A stretch of 64,000 nucleotides of DNA from JAHJDS01 sp964569795 (GCA_964569795.1 CAZMVB010000001.1:248001-312000); one strand, 5' to 3'. Positions 31,399-39,341 are shown, counted from the first letter of the stretch. Translations and numbers: made by a program. The notes: generated by a model not told the origin, from the sequence alone.

Positions 31399-32892
31399 AT
31401 GGGCCGGGGCAAGGAGGAGTTGATCGATCTGGTCTGCAGGCCTGAGTGCGCCTATTTCAAGCCGGACCGGGTCAAGCCGGACGAGGAGTGCGGCCCCCTG
31501 GCGATCATCCGCGATTTGATCGCCTCCCGGCCCGAACTGGCGGAAAGGCGAGGGCCGGGGAACCCGCCGGCAGGCGAGGCACTCAAGGCCGCGGCCGAGG
31601 CGGTCTGCCCGGCCTGCCCTTACCAGGCCGGGGACTGTGACTTCGCCGACCCCGACGGACCCCCCGGCGCACCGCCCTGCGGCGGTCTGGCCTGGCTGGC
31701 CCGAGGGCTCCAAGGAGCGGCCCTCGACCCCGGGGAGCTGGCCCGGGCGGCCCGCCAGTTGCGGTTCGTGTCCCTGGCCCCGGGGGTGGTCCTCAAGCGC
31801 CTGGAGGTCCCCCACGTCTATCACCTGGGCCGGGATGATCTGTACGAGATCAATGACCAGGCCGTTGAATTTTTAACGGCCTGCGATGGAGGCCGGCGGG
31901 TGGCCGATCTCCGGCCCGATCCGGAATTTTTGGATTTTTGCCTGGACGAGGGCCTGCTCGAGCTGACCGATGGGCCCCGGCCGACCCGGGTCCTTATCGG
32001 CGGCCGGTCCCCCCGGCCGTCGCTGCGCTATCTCGAGGTCCAGATCACCCGGCGCTGCAACCTGTCCTGCCCACACTGCTACCTGGGCCCGGCCCGGGCC
32101 CTGGACCTGCCGCCCGAGTTGTTCGGGGCGATTACGGCCGACTTTGTCTCGATCTCGGGTCTCAGGATCATGATCAGCGGCGGCGAGCCGCTGAGCCACC
32201 CCCGATTCGGGGAGATCAACGACCGATTGGCCGGGACCCCCCTGCGCCGGGTCCTTCTGACCAACGGCACCCTGCTGGACGCCGCCCTGGCCCGGCGGCT
32301 CGAGTTCCACGAGGTCCAGATCAGCCTGGACGGCCTCGAGGCCGGACACGACGCCCTGCGCGGCCCCGGGAGTTTTCAGCGGGCCCTGGCCGGGCTGCGG
32401 GCCGCTCGGGAGGCCGGCCTGGCGGTAAGCGTGGCGACCATGGTCCACCCCGCCAACCTGACCGAGTTCGAGGGCCTGGCCCGCCTGATGGACGACCTGG
32501 GCGTGATCGAGTGGGGCATCGACGCTCCATGTCTCAGCGGCCCGGAAGCGGAAAACCTGGCCGTCAGTCCGGCCGAGGCCGCCCGGGCCATGGCCCATGG
32601 CTTTGGCGGCGGATTTCACGGCACCGACGGCGAAGGTTACACCTGCGGCCGGCACCTGGCGACCGTCACCCCGGAGGGGATGCTGGCGCCCTGCGGGTTT
32701 TACGAGCCCCTGGGCCGGGTCGAGGACGGCCTGGCCCGGGTCTGGTCCCGGCGGCAATGGCTGCGCCTGGACGAACTGGACTGCGCCGGCTGTCCCCATC
32801 TGGAGGTGTGCGGCGGTGGATGCCGGTTCCGGGCCGAATACCCCTTCGGACGCGATCCGGTGATGTGCGCCCTGTATCAGCGGGAGGAATGA
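31399..32892 (+). CDS. Radical SAM/SPASM protein with RRE-like segment and Cys-rich N-terminus
   Basis: A protein of 497 residues. An N-terminal domain (about 1-100) has seven Cys (13, 17, 31, 70, 73, 80, 94) in CxxxC, CxxC and PCGG settings, suggesting an extra metal or Fe-S site. Residues about 120-190 resemble a PqqD-type RiPP recognition element: LAPGVVLKRLEVPHVYHLG, YEINDQAVEFLTAC and LLEL. The radical SAM motif is CNLSCPHC at 220-227, followed by ISGGEPLSHP and LTNGTLLD. A C-terminal SPASM domain binds auxiliary clusters (CGRHLATVTPEGMLAPCGFY and CAGCPHLEVCGGGCRF). It should modify a peptide by radical chemistry, most simply the 20-mer encoded 67 bases upstream. Confidence 0.88.
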   Translation: MGRGKEELIDLVCRPECAYFKPDRVKPDEECGPLAIIRDLIASRPELAERRGPGNPPAGEALKAAAEAVCPACPYQAGDCDFADPDGPPGAPPCGGLAWLARGLQGAALDPGELARAARQLRFVSLAPGVVLKRLEVPHVYHLGRDDLYEINDQAVEFLTACDGGRRVADLRPDPEFLDFCLDEGLLELTDGPRPTRVLIGGRSPRPSLRYLEVQITRRCNLSCPHCYLGPARALDLPPELFGAITADFVSISGLRIMISGGEPLSHPRFGEINDRLAGTPLRRVLLTNGTLLDAALARRLEFHEVQISLDGLEAGHDALRGPGSFQRALAGLRAAREAGLAVSVATMVHPANLTEFEGLARLMDDLGVIEWGIDAPCLSGPEAENLAVSPAEAARAMAHGFGGGFHGTDGEGYTCGRHLATVTPEGMLAPCGFYEPLGRVEDGLARVWSRRQWLRLDELDCAGCPHLEVCGGGCRFRAEYPFGRDPVMCALYQREE

Positions 32893-32894
32893 AC

Positions 32895-33245
32895 ATGTTC
32901 AAGGTCTTCAACGTCGTGCCCGGACCGGAAAATGCCGAGGGCGAGCTGATCCTGGGGCTCAAGCAACTGGGTACCCACGCCTGCTACCTGATCTACGGGG
33001 TCCTGGAACCGGGCCAGACCGGCCGCCAGATCAGACCGGGGCCGGGGCACGAGGAGATCTGCCTGGTGGCCGGCGGCGAGGTCGAGGTGGTCGTGGCCGG
33101 GGAACGTTATCCCCTGACCGCCGGGCACGCCTTTCACCTGGCCGGCGAGGATTCGGTTGTCCTGGACAACCCCGGGACCGAGCGGGCGGTGTACGTCATC
33201 GCCGGCGGTCATACCCCTGGCCACGATCACCACCATCACCACTGA
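32895..33245 (+). CDS. Cupin-fold protein with natural C-terminal histidine tail
   Basis: A protein of 116 residues starting two bases after the maturase stop. The cupin motifs are GPGHEEICLVAGGEVEVVV and YPLTAGHAFHLAGEDSVVL, with His and Glu ligands for one metal. The chain ends GHTPGHDHHHHH, a natural hexahistidine-like tail that may bind Ni, Zn or Fe. Small cupins occur in RiPP and metal-homeostasis operons as oxygenases or metal handlers. Coupling to the radical SAM gene implies a role with the peptide or in metal supply. Confidence 0.85.
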   Translation: MFKVFNVVPGPENAEGELILGLKQLGTHACYLIYGVLEPGQTGRQIRPGPGHEEICLVAGGEVEVVVAGERYPLTAGHAFHLAGEDSVVLDNPGTERAVYVIAGGHTPGHDHHHHH

Positions 33246-33437
33246 TCCGCGGCCGGCCCCGGATCGTGTCCTGGGCGGTTACCAGGATCGCTGGGAAAAG
33301 TCCGGCCGCACATGTGAAATAAATTTCCCGATGAACGCTCGGAGCCCTGCGGCGTCCCGGTCCCACGCCTGGGCTCTCCGTCCATAACTATTTGAAATTG
33401 AGATAAATAAAAATATGACTCCCCTCCATCCCGAACC
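33246..33437. other. Intergenic region after the cupin gene
   Basis: About 190 bases. It includes an inverted-repeat-rich stretch, GGAGCC... and GGGCTCTCC at about 33340-33380, that can fold into a long hairpin. The rest is AT-rich. No gene visible. Confidence 0.4.
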
Positions 33438-33453
33438 TGGCACGAATGTTGGT
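33438..33453 (+). promoter_or_regulatory. Sigma-54-like promoter (one mismatch)
   Basis: TGGCACGAATGTTGGT. The -24 part TGGCACG is perfect, but the -12 is TTGG instead of TTGC. It lies 27 bases before the start of a 39-codon ORF with an excellent ribosome site. Confidence 0.4.
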
Positions 33454-33479
33454 ATGTATCGGGTCAGGAGGAGAAATCA

Positions 33480-33599
33480 ATGCTGACCCAAATCGCAAGA
33501 AGGCAGGACCGGGGGCTGAATCACCGACAGACAGTGGCCAAGTGGATGGTCCTGAGCAGCCCCTTTGCCTGCGCCCTGGGATATCTCCTGCTCAGATGA
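33480..33599 (+). CDS. 39-residue small protein
   Basis: The ATG at 33480 follows AGGAGGAGAAATCA, a near-ideal ribosome site. The peptide starts MLTQIARRQDRGLNHRQTV and ends with a hydrophobic stretch (MVLSSPFACALGYLLLR). That could be a short membrane segment or amphipathic helix. It is too short for ordinary gene finders. The sigma-54-like motif upstream suggests regulated expression. It could be a small membrane regulator or a second peptide related to the preceding cassette. Support rests on the ribosome site and position. Confidence 0.5.
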   Translation: MLTQIARRQDRGLNHRQTVAKWMVLSSPFACALGYLLLR

Positions 33600-33727
33600 G
33601 TCGATCGGGGTCGGCGTTTTTCATGATGCGGGCTTGATCAGAAAATACTCAGCAGATTTGGTCAGGACCAAGTTGACGGGTCGGTTCCGGGTATGCTAGT
33701 CATGGTCTAACCCTACCCGGAACAGAG

Positions 33728-35260
33728 ATGCAATCCCTCAAAAGGTTACTGTATTTTTTAGCATTTATAGGCTTGGCCGTGGTAGCCATCACCTACATCT
33801 GGGTCACCCAGTACGAGTCCGTCCCTCCGGTGCTCAAGGTGCTGAACCAGCCGACCGAGATCGGCCGCAAGTTCACCCTCCGGTTCACGGCGGTTGATCC
33901 CAAAAAGGGTCTGCGCCGGGCACGGGTGGCCGTGGTTCAGGACCGGCAGACCCTGGATATCCCGGTCTTGCCGCGCCTGAGTCCAGCCAAGGGCGGCCAG
34001 GTGGGCGAGGTGAAGTACCGGCCCCGGGGCAAGAAGACGCCCATCGAGTTTCGGGCGGTGATCGATCCCAAGTCCCTGGGCCTGGAAAACCGGGGGGCCA
34101 CGGTCGTCATCCAGGTCTGGGACCGGGCCTGGTCCAACGGCTTCCAGGGTAACGAGGCCCGGGTGGCCTTCAAGGTGGTCATTGACACCGAACCCCCGTT
34201 TTTGACCATGGGGACGCAGATCTTCTATCTGGCCCGGGGCGGGTCCGGGCTGCTGCTGTTCAGGACCGACCAGGACGCGGTCCGGGCCGAGGCCCGGGTG
34301 GCCGGCGCCCGGTTCAAGGCCCACCGGATCAAGCCCCTGAGGCTGTGGCAGGTCCTGGTCGCCTGCCCGATGGCCTATCGTCCCGGCTGGCCCCGGCCGA
34401 GGGTCTGTCCCAACGTGGTGGCCGTGGCCTGGGACCGGGCCGGCAACGCCAGCCGGACCCACCTGGTCACCCGCCATCGGGCCCCCCGGTGGGCGGAGCG
34501 GGGCCGGGGCGAGGTCAAGGTGACCGAGGACCGGCTGGCCCGGATCGCCGCCGTGCCCGAATACCGGCGGCCCGGGGCCGGGCCGGTCGAGGTCTTCCGG
34601 CGGATCTGGAGCGATTTCGACCGCGACGGCCGCAAGGTGCTCGAGGTCCTGGCCGGCCGCAGCGGCGGCGTGCCGGCCTGGAACCGGGTGTTCATCGTCC
34701 CCTTGCCCGGGGGACTGCCCGTGGCCAAGTTCGGACACATGCGGTCTTACATCCTCCACGGCCAGCTGCTTCTGCGGCGGCCGGTTTACGGGGTGGATTT
34801 CGTTTCCCGGCAGCACCATGCCCCGGTCCTGGCGGCCAACGACGGCCGGGTGGTCCTGATCGGCTTTTTCGGGCCTTACGGCAAGACCGTGGTCCTGGAT
34901 CACGGTCTGGGCCTGCTGTCCCTGTACGGCCATTTGAGCCAGGCCGCCCCGAGCCTGAACGTCGGGGACTCGGTCAAGCGGGGGCAGATCATCGGCCGGA
35001 CCGGCCGGACCGGGGTGACCACCCGGGAAAAACTCCATTTCGCCATGATCGTGGGCGGGGTCTTTGTCGATCCCTACGAGTGGTGGGATTGGAACTGGAT
35101 CAAGCTCAACGTGTCCGACAAGTACCCCGAGGTGGGCCTGACCGAGGAATTCAGGCTCTTGCCCGAGGCCAAGCCCGGCGAGACCTCCGCGCCCCCGACC
35201 GGGCCGGCCCCGGCCGTGCCGCCCCCGGCCGGGCCGCCTCCGGCCGGGACCGGCCGCTGA
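33728..35260 (+). CDS. Membrane-anchored M23 (LytM-like) protein with degenerate active site
   Basis: A protein of 510 residues: N-terminal membrane anchor (about 8-25), an immunoglobulin-like or beta-rich middle (30-270), a linker, a LytM fold (about 330-460) and a Pro-rich tail. In the LytM domain the HxxxD motif reads VYGVD, so the first zinc His is Val. The HxH motif reads KLH, so one His is lost. LYGHLS keeps the other His. With two ligands gone it cannot bind zinc normally. Degenerate LytM proteins such as NlpD and EnvC activate amidases for cell separation, which is the likely role. The Nudix gene starts seven bases after it. Confidence 0.85.
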   Translation: MQSLKRLLYFLAFIGLAVVAITYIWVTQYESVPPVLKVLNQPTEIGRKFTLRFTAVDPKKGLRRARVAVVQDRQTLDIPVLPRLSPAKGGQVGEVKYRPRGKKTPIEFRAVIDPKSLGLENRGATVVIQVWDRAWSNGFQGNEARVAFKVVIDTEPPFLTMGTQIFYLARGGSGLLLFRTDQDAVRAEARVAGARFKAHRIKPLRLWQVLVACPMAYRPGWPRPRVCPNVVAVAWDRAGNASRTHLVTRHRAPRWAERGRGEVKVTEDRLARIAAVPEYRRPGAGPVEVFRRIWSDFDRDGRKVLEVLAGRSGGVPAWNRVFIVPLPGGLPVAKFGHMRSYILHGQLLLRRPVYGVDFVSRQHHAPVLAANDGRVVLIGFFGPYGKTVVLDHGLGLLSLYGHLSQAAPSLNVGDSVKRGQIIGRTGRTGVTTREKLHFAMIVGGVFVDPYEWWDWNWIKLNVSDKYPEVGLTEEFRLLPEAKPGETSAPPTGPAPAVPPPAGPPPAGTGR

Positions 35261-35267
35261 AGCGGCC

Positions 35268-35801
35268 ATGGAGTCATGGCTGACCGCGGTTCGGATGATC
35301 GTCAAGCCGCCGGTTTATTGCCCGAGATGCGGGGGGAAACTCGAGTACCCGTCCGAAAATTCCGGGCAGGCGGCCCATCCGGTGTGCGCCGGGTGCGGGC
35401 GAACCATCTATCTGGATCCCAAGCTCTGCGCCTGCGCCCTGATCGAGGATCAAGGCCGGGTCCTGCTGGCCAAACGCTCGCCCGGCCGGCCCGAGGCCGG
35501 GCGCTGGCACCTGCCGGGCGGGTTCGTGGACCGGGGCGAGACGGTCGAGGCCGCGGCCGGGCGCGAGGTGGCCGAGGAGGTCGGTCTGGCGGTCGAGATC
35601 GGCGATTTAATCGGCGTCTTTTCCTATCCGGACGATCCGGTGGTGGTCGTGGTTCTTGCCGCCCGGGTCAAATCCGGGCGGCCGGTCCCGGGCGCCGAGA
35701 CCGATGAGGCGGCCTGGTTCGGGGCGGCCGAGATCCCCTGGGACCAACTGGCCTTCCGCAGTTCGGGCGACGCCCTGAAAAAATTCTTTGCCATTGGCTG
35801 A
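35268..35801 (+). CDS. Nudix hydrolase with N-terminal zinc ribbon
   Basis: A protein of 177 residues. The N-terminus has CPRCGGKLEYP and CAGCGRTIYLDP, a four-Cys zinc ribbon. The Nudix box is GGFVDRGETVEAAAGREVAEEVGL, complete with REVAEE. The combination matches NudC/YfcD-type NUDIX proteins that cleave nucleoside-diphosphate linkages, including NADH or ADP-ribose; the substrate is not certain. The start could also be an ATG nine codons downstream. Confidence 0.92.
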   Translation: MESWLTAVRMIVKPPVYCPRCGGKLEYPSENSGQAAHPVCAGCGRTIYLDPKLCACALIEDQGRVLLAKRSPGRPEAGRWHLPGGFVDRGETVEAAAGREVAEEVGLAVEIGDLIGVFSYPDDPVVVVVLAARVKSGRPVPGAETDEAAWFGAAEIPWDQLAFRSSGDALKKFFAIG

Positions 35802-35858
35802 CGATTGGGTTAAACATATTGATTTTCAAACGTGATTCTCAATCAGCGGAGCGGATTC

Positions 35859-37166
35859 ATGAACGACCGGCTGACACTTGATATCGAGAGCATCGCCGAT
35901 CTGGGCGCCGAGCGCAAGCAAGTGATATTACAACGATCCATGGCCGACGTGTCCGACGTGTTCGAGGCGGTCAAACAGACCGTGGACGACATCCGGACGC
36001 GCGGCGACGCCGTGGCCGTGGACCATTACCGCAAGCTCAAGGACGACATCAAGGCGTCCGACTTTCTGGTCACCCGGGCCGAGATCGAGGCGGCCTATGC
36101 GGCCCTGGACACCAAGGTGGTGGATTGCCTCGGGGTGGCGGCCGGCAACATCACCCGCTTTCACCAGGCCCAGGTGGAAAGCCGGTCGTGGCAGATCGAG
36201 GTCGTGCCCGGGATCGTGGCCGGCCGGATGGTCCGCCCCCTGGACGTGGCCGGGTGCTACGTGCCCGGGCGCCGGGCGATCTATCCCTCGTCGGTGTTGA
36301 TGACCATCCTGCCGGCCAAGGTGGCCGGGGTGGGCGAGGTGGTGGTCTGCACCCCGCCCGACGACGGCCTGGTCGCCAGCCCGGCCACCCTGGTGGCCTG
36401 CGACATCGCCGGGGTGGAGAAGATCTACAAGATCGGCGGCCCCTGGGCCGTGGGGTCCATGGCCTTTGGCACCGAAACCGTGCCCCGGGTGGACAAGATC
36501 GTCGGCCCGGGCAACCGGTACGTCACCGCGGCCAAGATGGCCGTGTTCGGATTCGTGGACATCGACTCCCCGGCCGGGCCCAGTGAGTCCCTGGTCCTGT
36601 GCGACGACACCCCCGAACCGGCCTGGGTGGCCCTGGATCTCTTGTCACAGGTCGAGCACGACCCGGACGCCGCCGCCGTCCTGGTGACCACCTCGGAAAA
36701 ACTGGCCAAGGCCGTTTTGGCGGAGATCGAGACCAGGCTGCCCCAGTTGCCCCGGCGCGAGATATTGATCGAGGCCCTGTCGCGGCACTCGGCCCTGCTG
36801 GTGGCCGACGACCTGGACCAGGCCGTGGCCTTCACCAACGAGTACGCCACCGAGCACCTGCAAATCATGACCGCCGACCCGTTCATCACCCTGCAGGGCA
36901 TCCGTCACGCCGGGTCGATCTTCCTGGGGCCCTACGCCCCGGTGCCGGTGGGCGACTACGCCTCGGGCACCAACCACGTCCTGCCCACCGGTCAGGCGGC
37001 CCGGATGTTCTCGGGGCTCTCCGTGGACGACTTCATCAAGAAGCCGACCTACCAGTACCTGTCCCGCGACGGGCTGGCCTCCCTGGCCGACGTGGTGACC
37101 ACCCTGGCCCGGGCCGAGAATCTACCGATCCACGCCCTGGCCGTGGAGGCCCGTTTCAAGTCCTAA
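35859..37166 (+). CDS. hisD: Histidinol dehydrogenase
   Basis: A protein of 435 residues; last two oxidations of histidine biosynthesis (L-histidinol to L-histidine, NAD-dependent). Typical segments are VAGCYVPGRRAIYPSSVLMT, KIGGPWAVGSMAFGTETVPRVD, GPGNRYVTAAK, AGPSE and QVEHDPDA, plus zinc and catalytic residues in NEYATEHLQIM and GDYASGTNHVLPT. The ATG at 35859 follows CGGAGCGG. No other his gene is adjacent, so histidine genes are scattered here or the family member may act elsewhere (some HisD-like enzymes oxidise sulfopropanediol). Confidence 0.93.
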   Translation: MNDRLTLDIESIADLGAERKQVILQRSMADVSDVFEAVKQTVDDIRTRGDAVAVDHYRKLKDDIKASDFLVTRAEIEAAYAALDTKVVDCLGVAAGNITRFHQAQVESRSWQIEVVPGIVAGRMVRPLDVAGCYVPGRRAIYPSSVLMTILPAKVAGVGEVVVCTPPDDGLVASPATLVACDIAGVEKIYKIGGPWAVGSMAFGTETVPRVDKIVGPGNRYVTAAKMAVFGFVDIDSPAGPSESLVLCDDTPEPAWVALDLLSQVEHDPDAAAVLVTTSEKLAKAVLAEIETRLPQLPRREILIEALSRHSALLVADDLDQAVAFTNEYATEHLQIMTADPFITLQGIRHAGSIFLGPYAPVPVGDYASGTNHVLPTGQAARMFSGLSVDDFIKKPTYQYLSRDGLASLADVVTTLARAENLPIHALAVEARFKS

Positions 37167-37231
37167 TCCTCGAGTCAGGACACTGGGGTTGGCCACCGCC
37201 TACCCCGGACTCCATCGTGCCCTCGTCAAAT

Positions 37232-37444
37232 TTATCGCCGGCAGCGCTGGGCGATGGTCTTCAGGTAATAGGCCATCTTTTCCAGCGAGTCGGCCGTACG
37301 GGTGTAGAAGCGCCTGGTGTCGTAGTCCTGGGTGGCCCAGGCCGGTTTGGGACTGAGAACCTGGCGATTTCCGACCAGGTACCCCAGACCGAACACGGTC
37401 CCGGCCAGGATCAGGACGACCACCATCTTTTTCCAGTCGGTCAC
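37232..37444 (-). CDS. Small membrane-anchored protein
   Basis: A protein of 70 residues; GTG start after AAGGAGGCAAAC. One membrane helix (VVVLILAGTVFGLGYLVG, about 8-25) precedes a short polar domain with DTRRFYTRTADSLEKMAYYLKTI. It has a single-pass topology with the C-terminus probably in the periplasm. Unknown function. It lies downstream of the glycine-zipper lipoprotein gene, beyond a terminator. Confidence 0.6.
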   Translation of the reverse strand: MTDWKKMVVVLILAGTVFGLGYLVGNRQVLSPKPAWATQDYDTRRFYTRTADSLEKMAYYLKTIAQRCRR

Positions 37445-37470
37445 GTTTGCCTCCTTCAGGGCTGGACAAT

Positions 37471-37499
37471 AAAAAAGCCCCTCCGGCCGGGGAGGGGCT
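37471..37499 (-). terminator. Terminator of the glycine-zipper lipoprotein gene
   Basis: Minus strand AGCCCCTCC-N6-GGAGGGGCT with six T after (37471-37476). Confidence 0.8.
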
Positions 37500-37522
37500 C
37501 CTTCATTTGTTGATCAGAAGAT

Positions 37523-37927
37523 TTACTGGCAGACCTGCTGCTGCCGGGAGCGGGCCAGCCGGCCGTCAACATAGACGTCCTCGCGGACGATGGTGCAGCC
37601 GGTGTTGGGGTCGCGGCCGATGGGGGTCGAAACCACCCGCTGCCGGCCGTCGGTCGAGGTGTACTGGACCGGCCGGTTGTACTGGGCCGCCTGCTGGTTG
37701 GAGCGCTGGATGATGTAGCCCATCGTGCCGCCCAGCACCGCCCCGGCCACGCCGCCGATGACCGCGCCGCGCCAGCGGTTGTGATGGTCGATCAGGGCGC
37801 CCAGGAGCGCGCCGCCGCCGGCGCCGACCCCGGCGCCGGTCAGGGGCCCGACCTGTTCCATACTACAAGCGCCCAGCGGCAGGACCAGCATCACCACCGC
37901 CAGGCATGTAATCAAGACACGTCTCAT
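37523..37927 (-). CDS. Glycine-zipper 2TM lipoprotein
   Basis: A protein of 134 residues; ATG at 37927 after AGGAGGTATCCCC. Signal peptide with lipobox LGAC. The mature part has the glycine-zipper stretch GAGVGAGGGALLGALID and AVIGGVAGAVLGGTMGYIIQ, as in SlyB/YMGG-like outer-membrane lipoproteins. It probably stabilises or spans the outer membrane. The C-terminus DGRQRVVSTPIGRDPNTGC has one Cys and ends with CQ. Confidence 0.88.
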   Translation of the reverse strand: MRRVLITCLAVVMLVLPLGACSMEQVGPLTGAGVGAGGGALLGALIDHHNRWRGAVIGGVAGAVLGGTMGYIIQRSNQQAAQYNRPVQYTSTDGRQRVVSTPIGRDPNTGCTIVREDVYVDGRLARSRQQQVCQ

Positions 37928-38187
37928 GGGGATACCTCCTGTCAATGGCGGCCGGGCCGCCTTGCTAATTAAATTATTATAGCAGGCCGGCAGTCGTGGC
38001 CGCTAGTATTAAAAACAAGTATCCGATCGGTTCGCCGACAAGTTGCATTCCCTGACCGCGAACTCTTAAAATGAAACTCAAGATGATCCGATCCGAGTCG
38101 GGTCATCATTTTTATGACCTGCCACCCGCGCCGAAGCGCCCTCCCTTCAATCCTTCGGTTCAGGTGATGTCGGCTTGGTGATGAGGT
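37928..38187. other. Divergent intergenic region
   Basis: About 260 bases. A hairpin GATGATCCGA-N6-TCGGGTCATC followed by ATTTTTAT at 38082-38112 has the form of a terminator, though no annotated plus-strand gene ends before it. An unrecognised small RNA between about 37990 and 38110 is possible. Confidence 0.4.
38082..38112 (+). terminator. Orphan terminator-like hairpin
   Basis: GATGATCCGA-N6-TCGGGTCATC then ATTTTT. It could end a small RNA. Confidence 0.45.
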
Positions 38188-38712
38188 GTGGAGGTGTTTG
38201 ACCGTCTGCGGAACGCGGTAACGTCGCTCAATTTCCGGCCCCGGCTGGTGTTGATCGTGATTGTCTCGGAGATGGTCGCCGTCGCCCTGGTGACCGTGAT
38301 CTGGCTCTTGCTGGCGGGCCGGTTGAATCTCTGGCCGCTGGCCATGGCCGCGGCCATGGTCGGGATGGGATCGCTGGCGGTCCTGATCGTCCTGACCGAC
38401 GTCGAGGCCAGAAGAACGGCCCAGGCGGACCAGGAGCGGCTCATCGACCGCCTCGGGGCCACCCGCATGCGGGGGCTGATCCCGATCTGCGCCTCGTGCA
38501 AGAAGGTCCGCGACGACGAGGGATGCTGGCAGCCGGTCGAGGACTACGTCCACCGCCACACGGAGGCCGAGTTCACCCACGGCATCTGCCCGGACTGTGT
38601 CAACCGGTTGCATACCAGCGGGGTGCTGCCAAGCAACGGCCGCCGGAACCCGCCGGATCGGCCCCCCGGAACAAGTGAAAAAAAAGGGCCGGGGTCCATC
38701 CCCCGGCCCTGA
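38188..38712 (+). CDS. Two-TM protein with the CASCKK...CPDC C-terminal motif
   Basis: A protein of 174 residues, GTG start. Two membrane segments (about 18-42 and 48-70) are followed by a short coiled-coil and the module GLIPICASCKKVRDDEGCWQ...FTHGICPDCVNRL. This four-Cys module is common at the C-terminus of PAS- and GAF-domain sensor proteins in Desulfobacterota, where its role is unknown. Here it stands behind a simple two-helix membrane anchor, with no sensor domain. The CxxC pairs could bind zinc, an Fe-S cluster or act as a redox switch. The tail after residue 150 is Pro/Gly-rich and unstructured. Confidence 0.8.
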   Translation: MEVFDRLRNAVTSLNFRPRLVLIVIVSEMVAVALVTVIWLLLAGRLNLWPLAMAAAMVGMGSLAVLIVLTDVEARRTAQADQERLIDRLGATRMRGLIPICASCKKVRDDEGCWQPVEDYVHRHTEAEFTHGICPDCVNRLHTSGVLPSNGRRNPPDRPPGTSEKKGPGSIPRP

Positions 38713-38733
38713 GGCGTCGGTAATAATATCCGC

Positions 38734-39330
38734 TTACATCTCGGCCGCGGCGGTCTTGTATCCCAGGTCAAAGGCCTTGAGGTTGGTCTCCAGGAACTTG
38801 GCCTTGGTCCCGGACTTGATGATCTTTTTCAGGTCGGCCACCGAGACCGGGACGGTCTTGGTCGCCGCCAGGGCGCCGAGCATGACCATGTTCAGGGACT
38901 GGGGATTGCCGGCCTTGTCGGCCAGGGCCTGACCGTCAAAGGCGATCAGCTTCTTGACCTGCTTGGCCAGAGAGACCAGGGCCTCGTCCACTTCCGGGTA
39001 AACCCCGGCGCCGATGGCCACGGTGAAGGGGGGCAGGGGCGAGGTGCTGGTGATGACGGTCGTGCCGGAATTGGCCTTGGGCGCGGTCCGCAGGGTCTCG
39101 GCCGGCTCGAAGCCCACCAGGACGTCGGCCTCGCCCTCGCTGACGATGGGCGAGGTCACCTCGCCGATGAGGACGGCCGACTCGACCACCCCGCCCCGCT
39201 GGGCCATGCCGTGGATCTCGCTGACCACGGCGTGGTGACCGGAGGCCAGGGCCGCCTGGCCGAGTAGGTTCGAGGCCAACAGGTTTCCCTGACCGCCCAC
39301 GCCGACGAATACGACTCGTGTCGCGCTCAT
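38734..39330 (-). CDS. iorB: Indolepyruvate:ferredoxin oxidoreductase, beta subunit
   Basis: A protein of 198 residues and second gene after iorA. It has the gamma-type domain of 2-oxoacid:ferredoxin oxidoreductases: FVGVGGQGNLLASNLLGQAAL, HGMAQRGGVVESAVLIG and LVGFEPAETLR. It forms the complex with IorA that oxidatively decarboxylates aryl pyruvates from aromatic amino acids, or runs the reverse reaction, with ferredoxin. It starts 12 bases after iorA. Confidence 0.95.
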   Translation of the reverse strand: MSATRVVFVGVGGQGNLLASNLLGQAALASGHHAVVSEIHGMAQRGGVVESAVLIGEVTSPIVSEGEADVLVGFEPAETLRTAPKANSGTTVITSTSPLPPFTVAIGAGVYPEVDEALVSLAKQVKKLIAFDGQALADKAGNPQSLNMVMLGALAATKTVPVSVADLKKIIKSGTKAKFLETNLKAFDLGYKTAAAEM

Positions 39331-39341
39331 GACTTCCTCCT

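Noticed and set aside
33246..33437. Cyclic-di-GMP (GEMM) or similar riboswitch
   Set aside because: No match to the conserved core blocks; only a long simple hairpin is visible.
35859..37166. HisD as part of a sulfonate operon
   Set aside because: No sulfolyase or sulfonate transporter nearby; ordinary histidine biosynthesis is the simpler reading.
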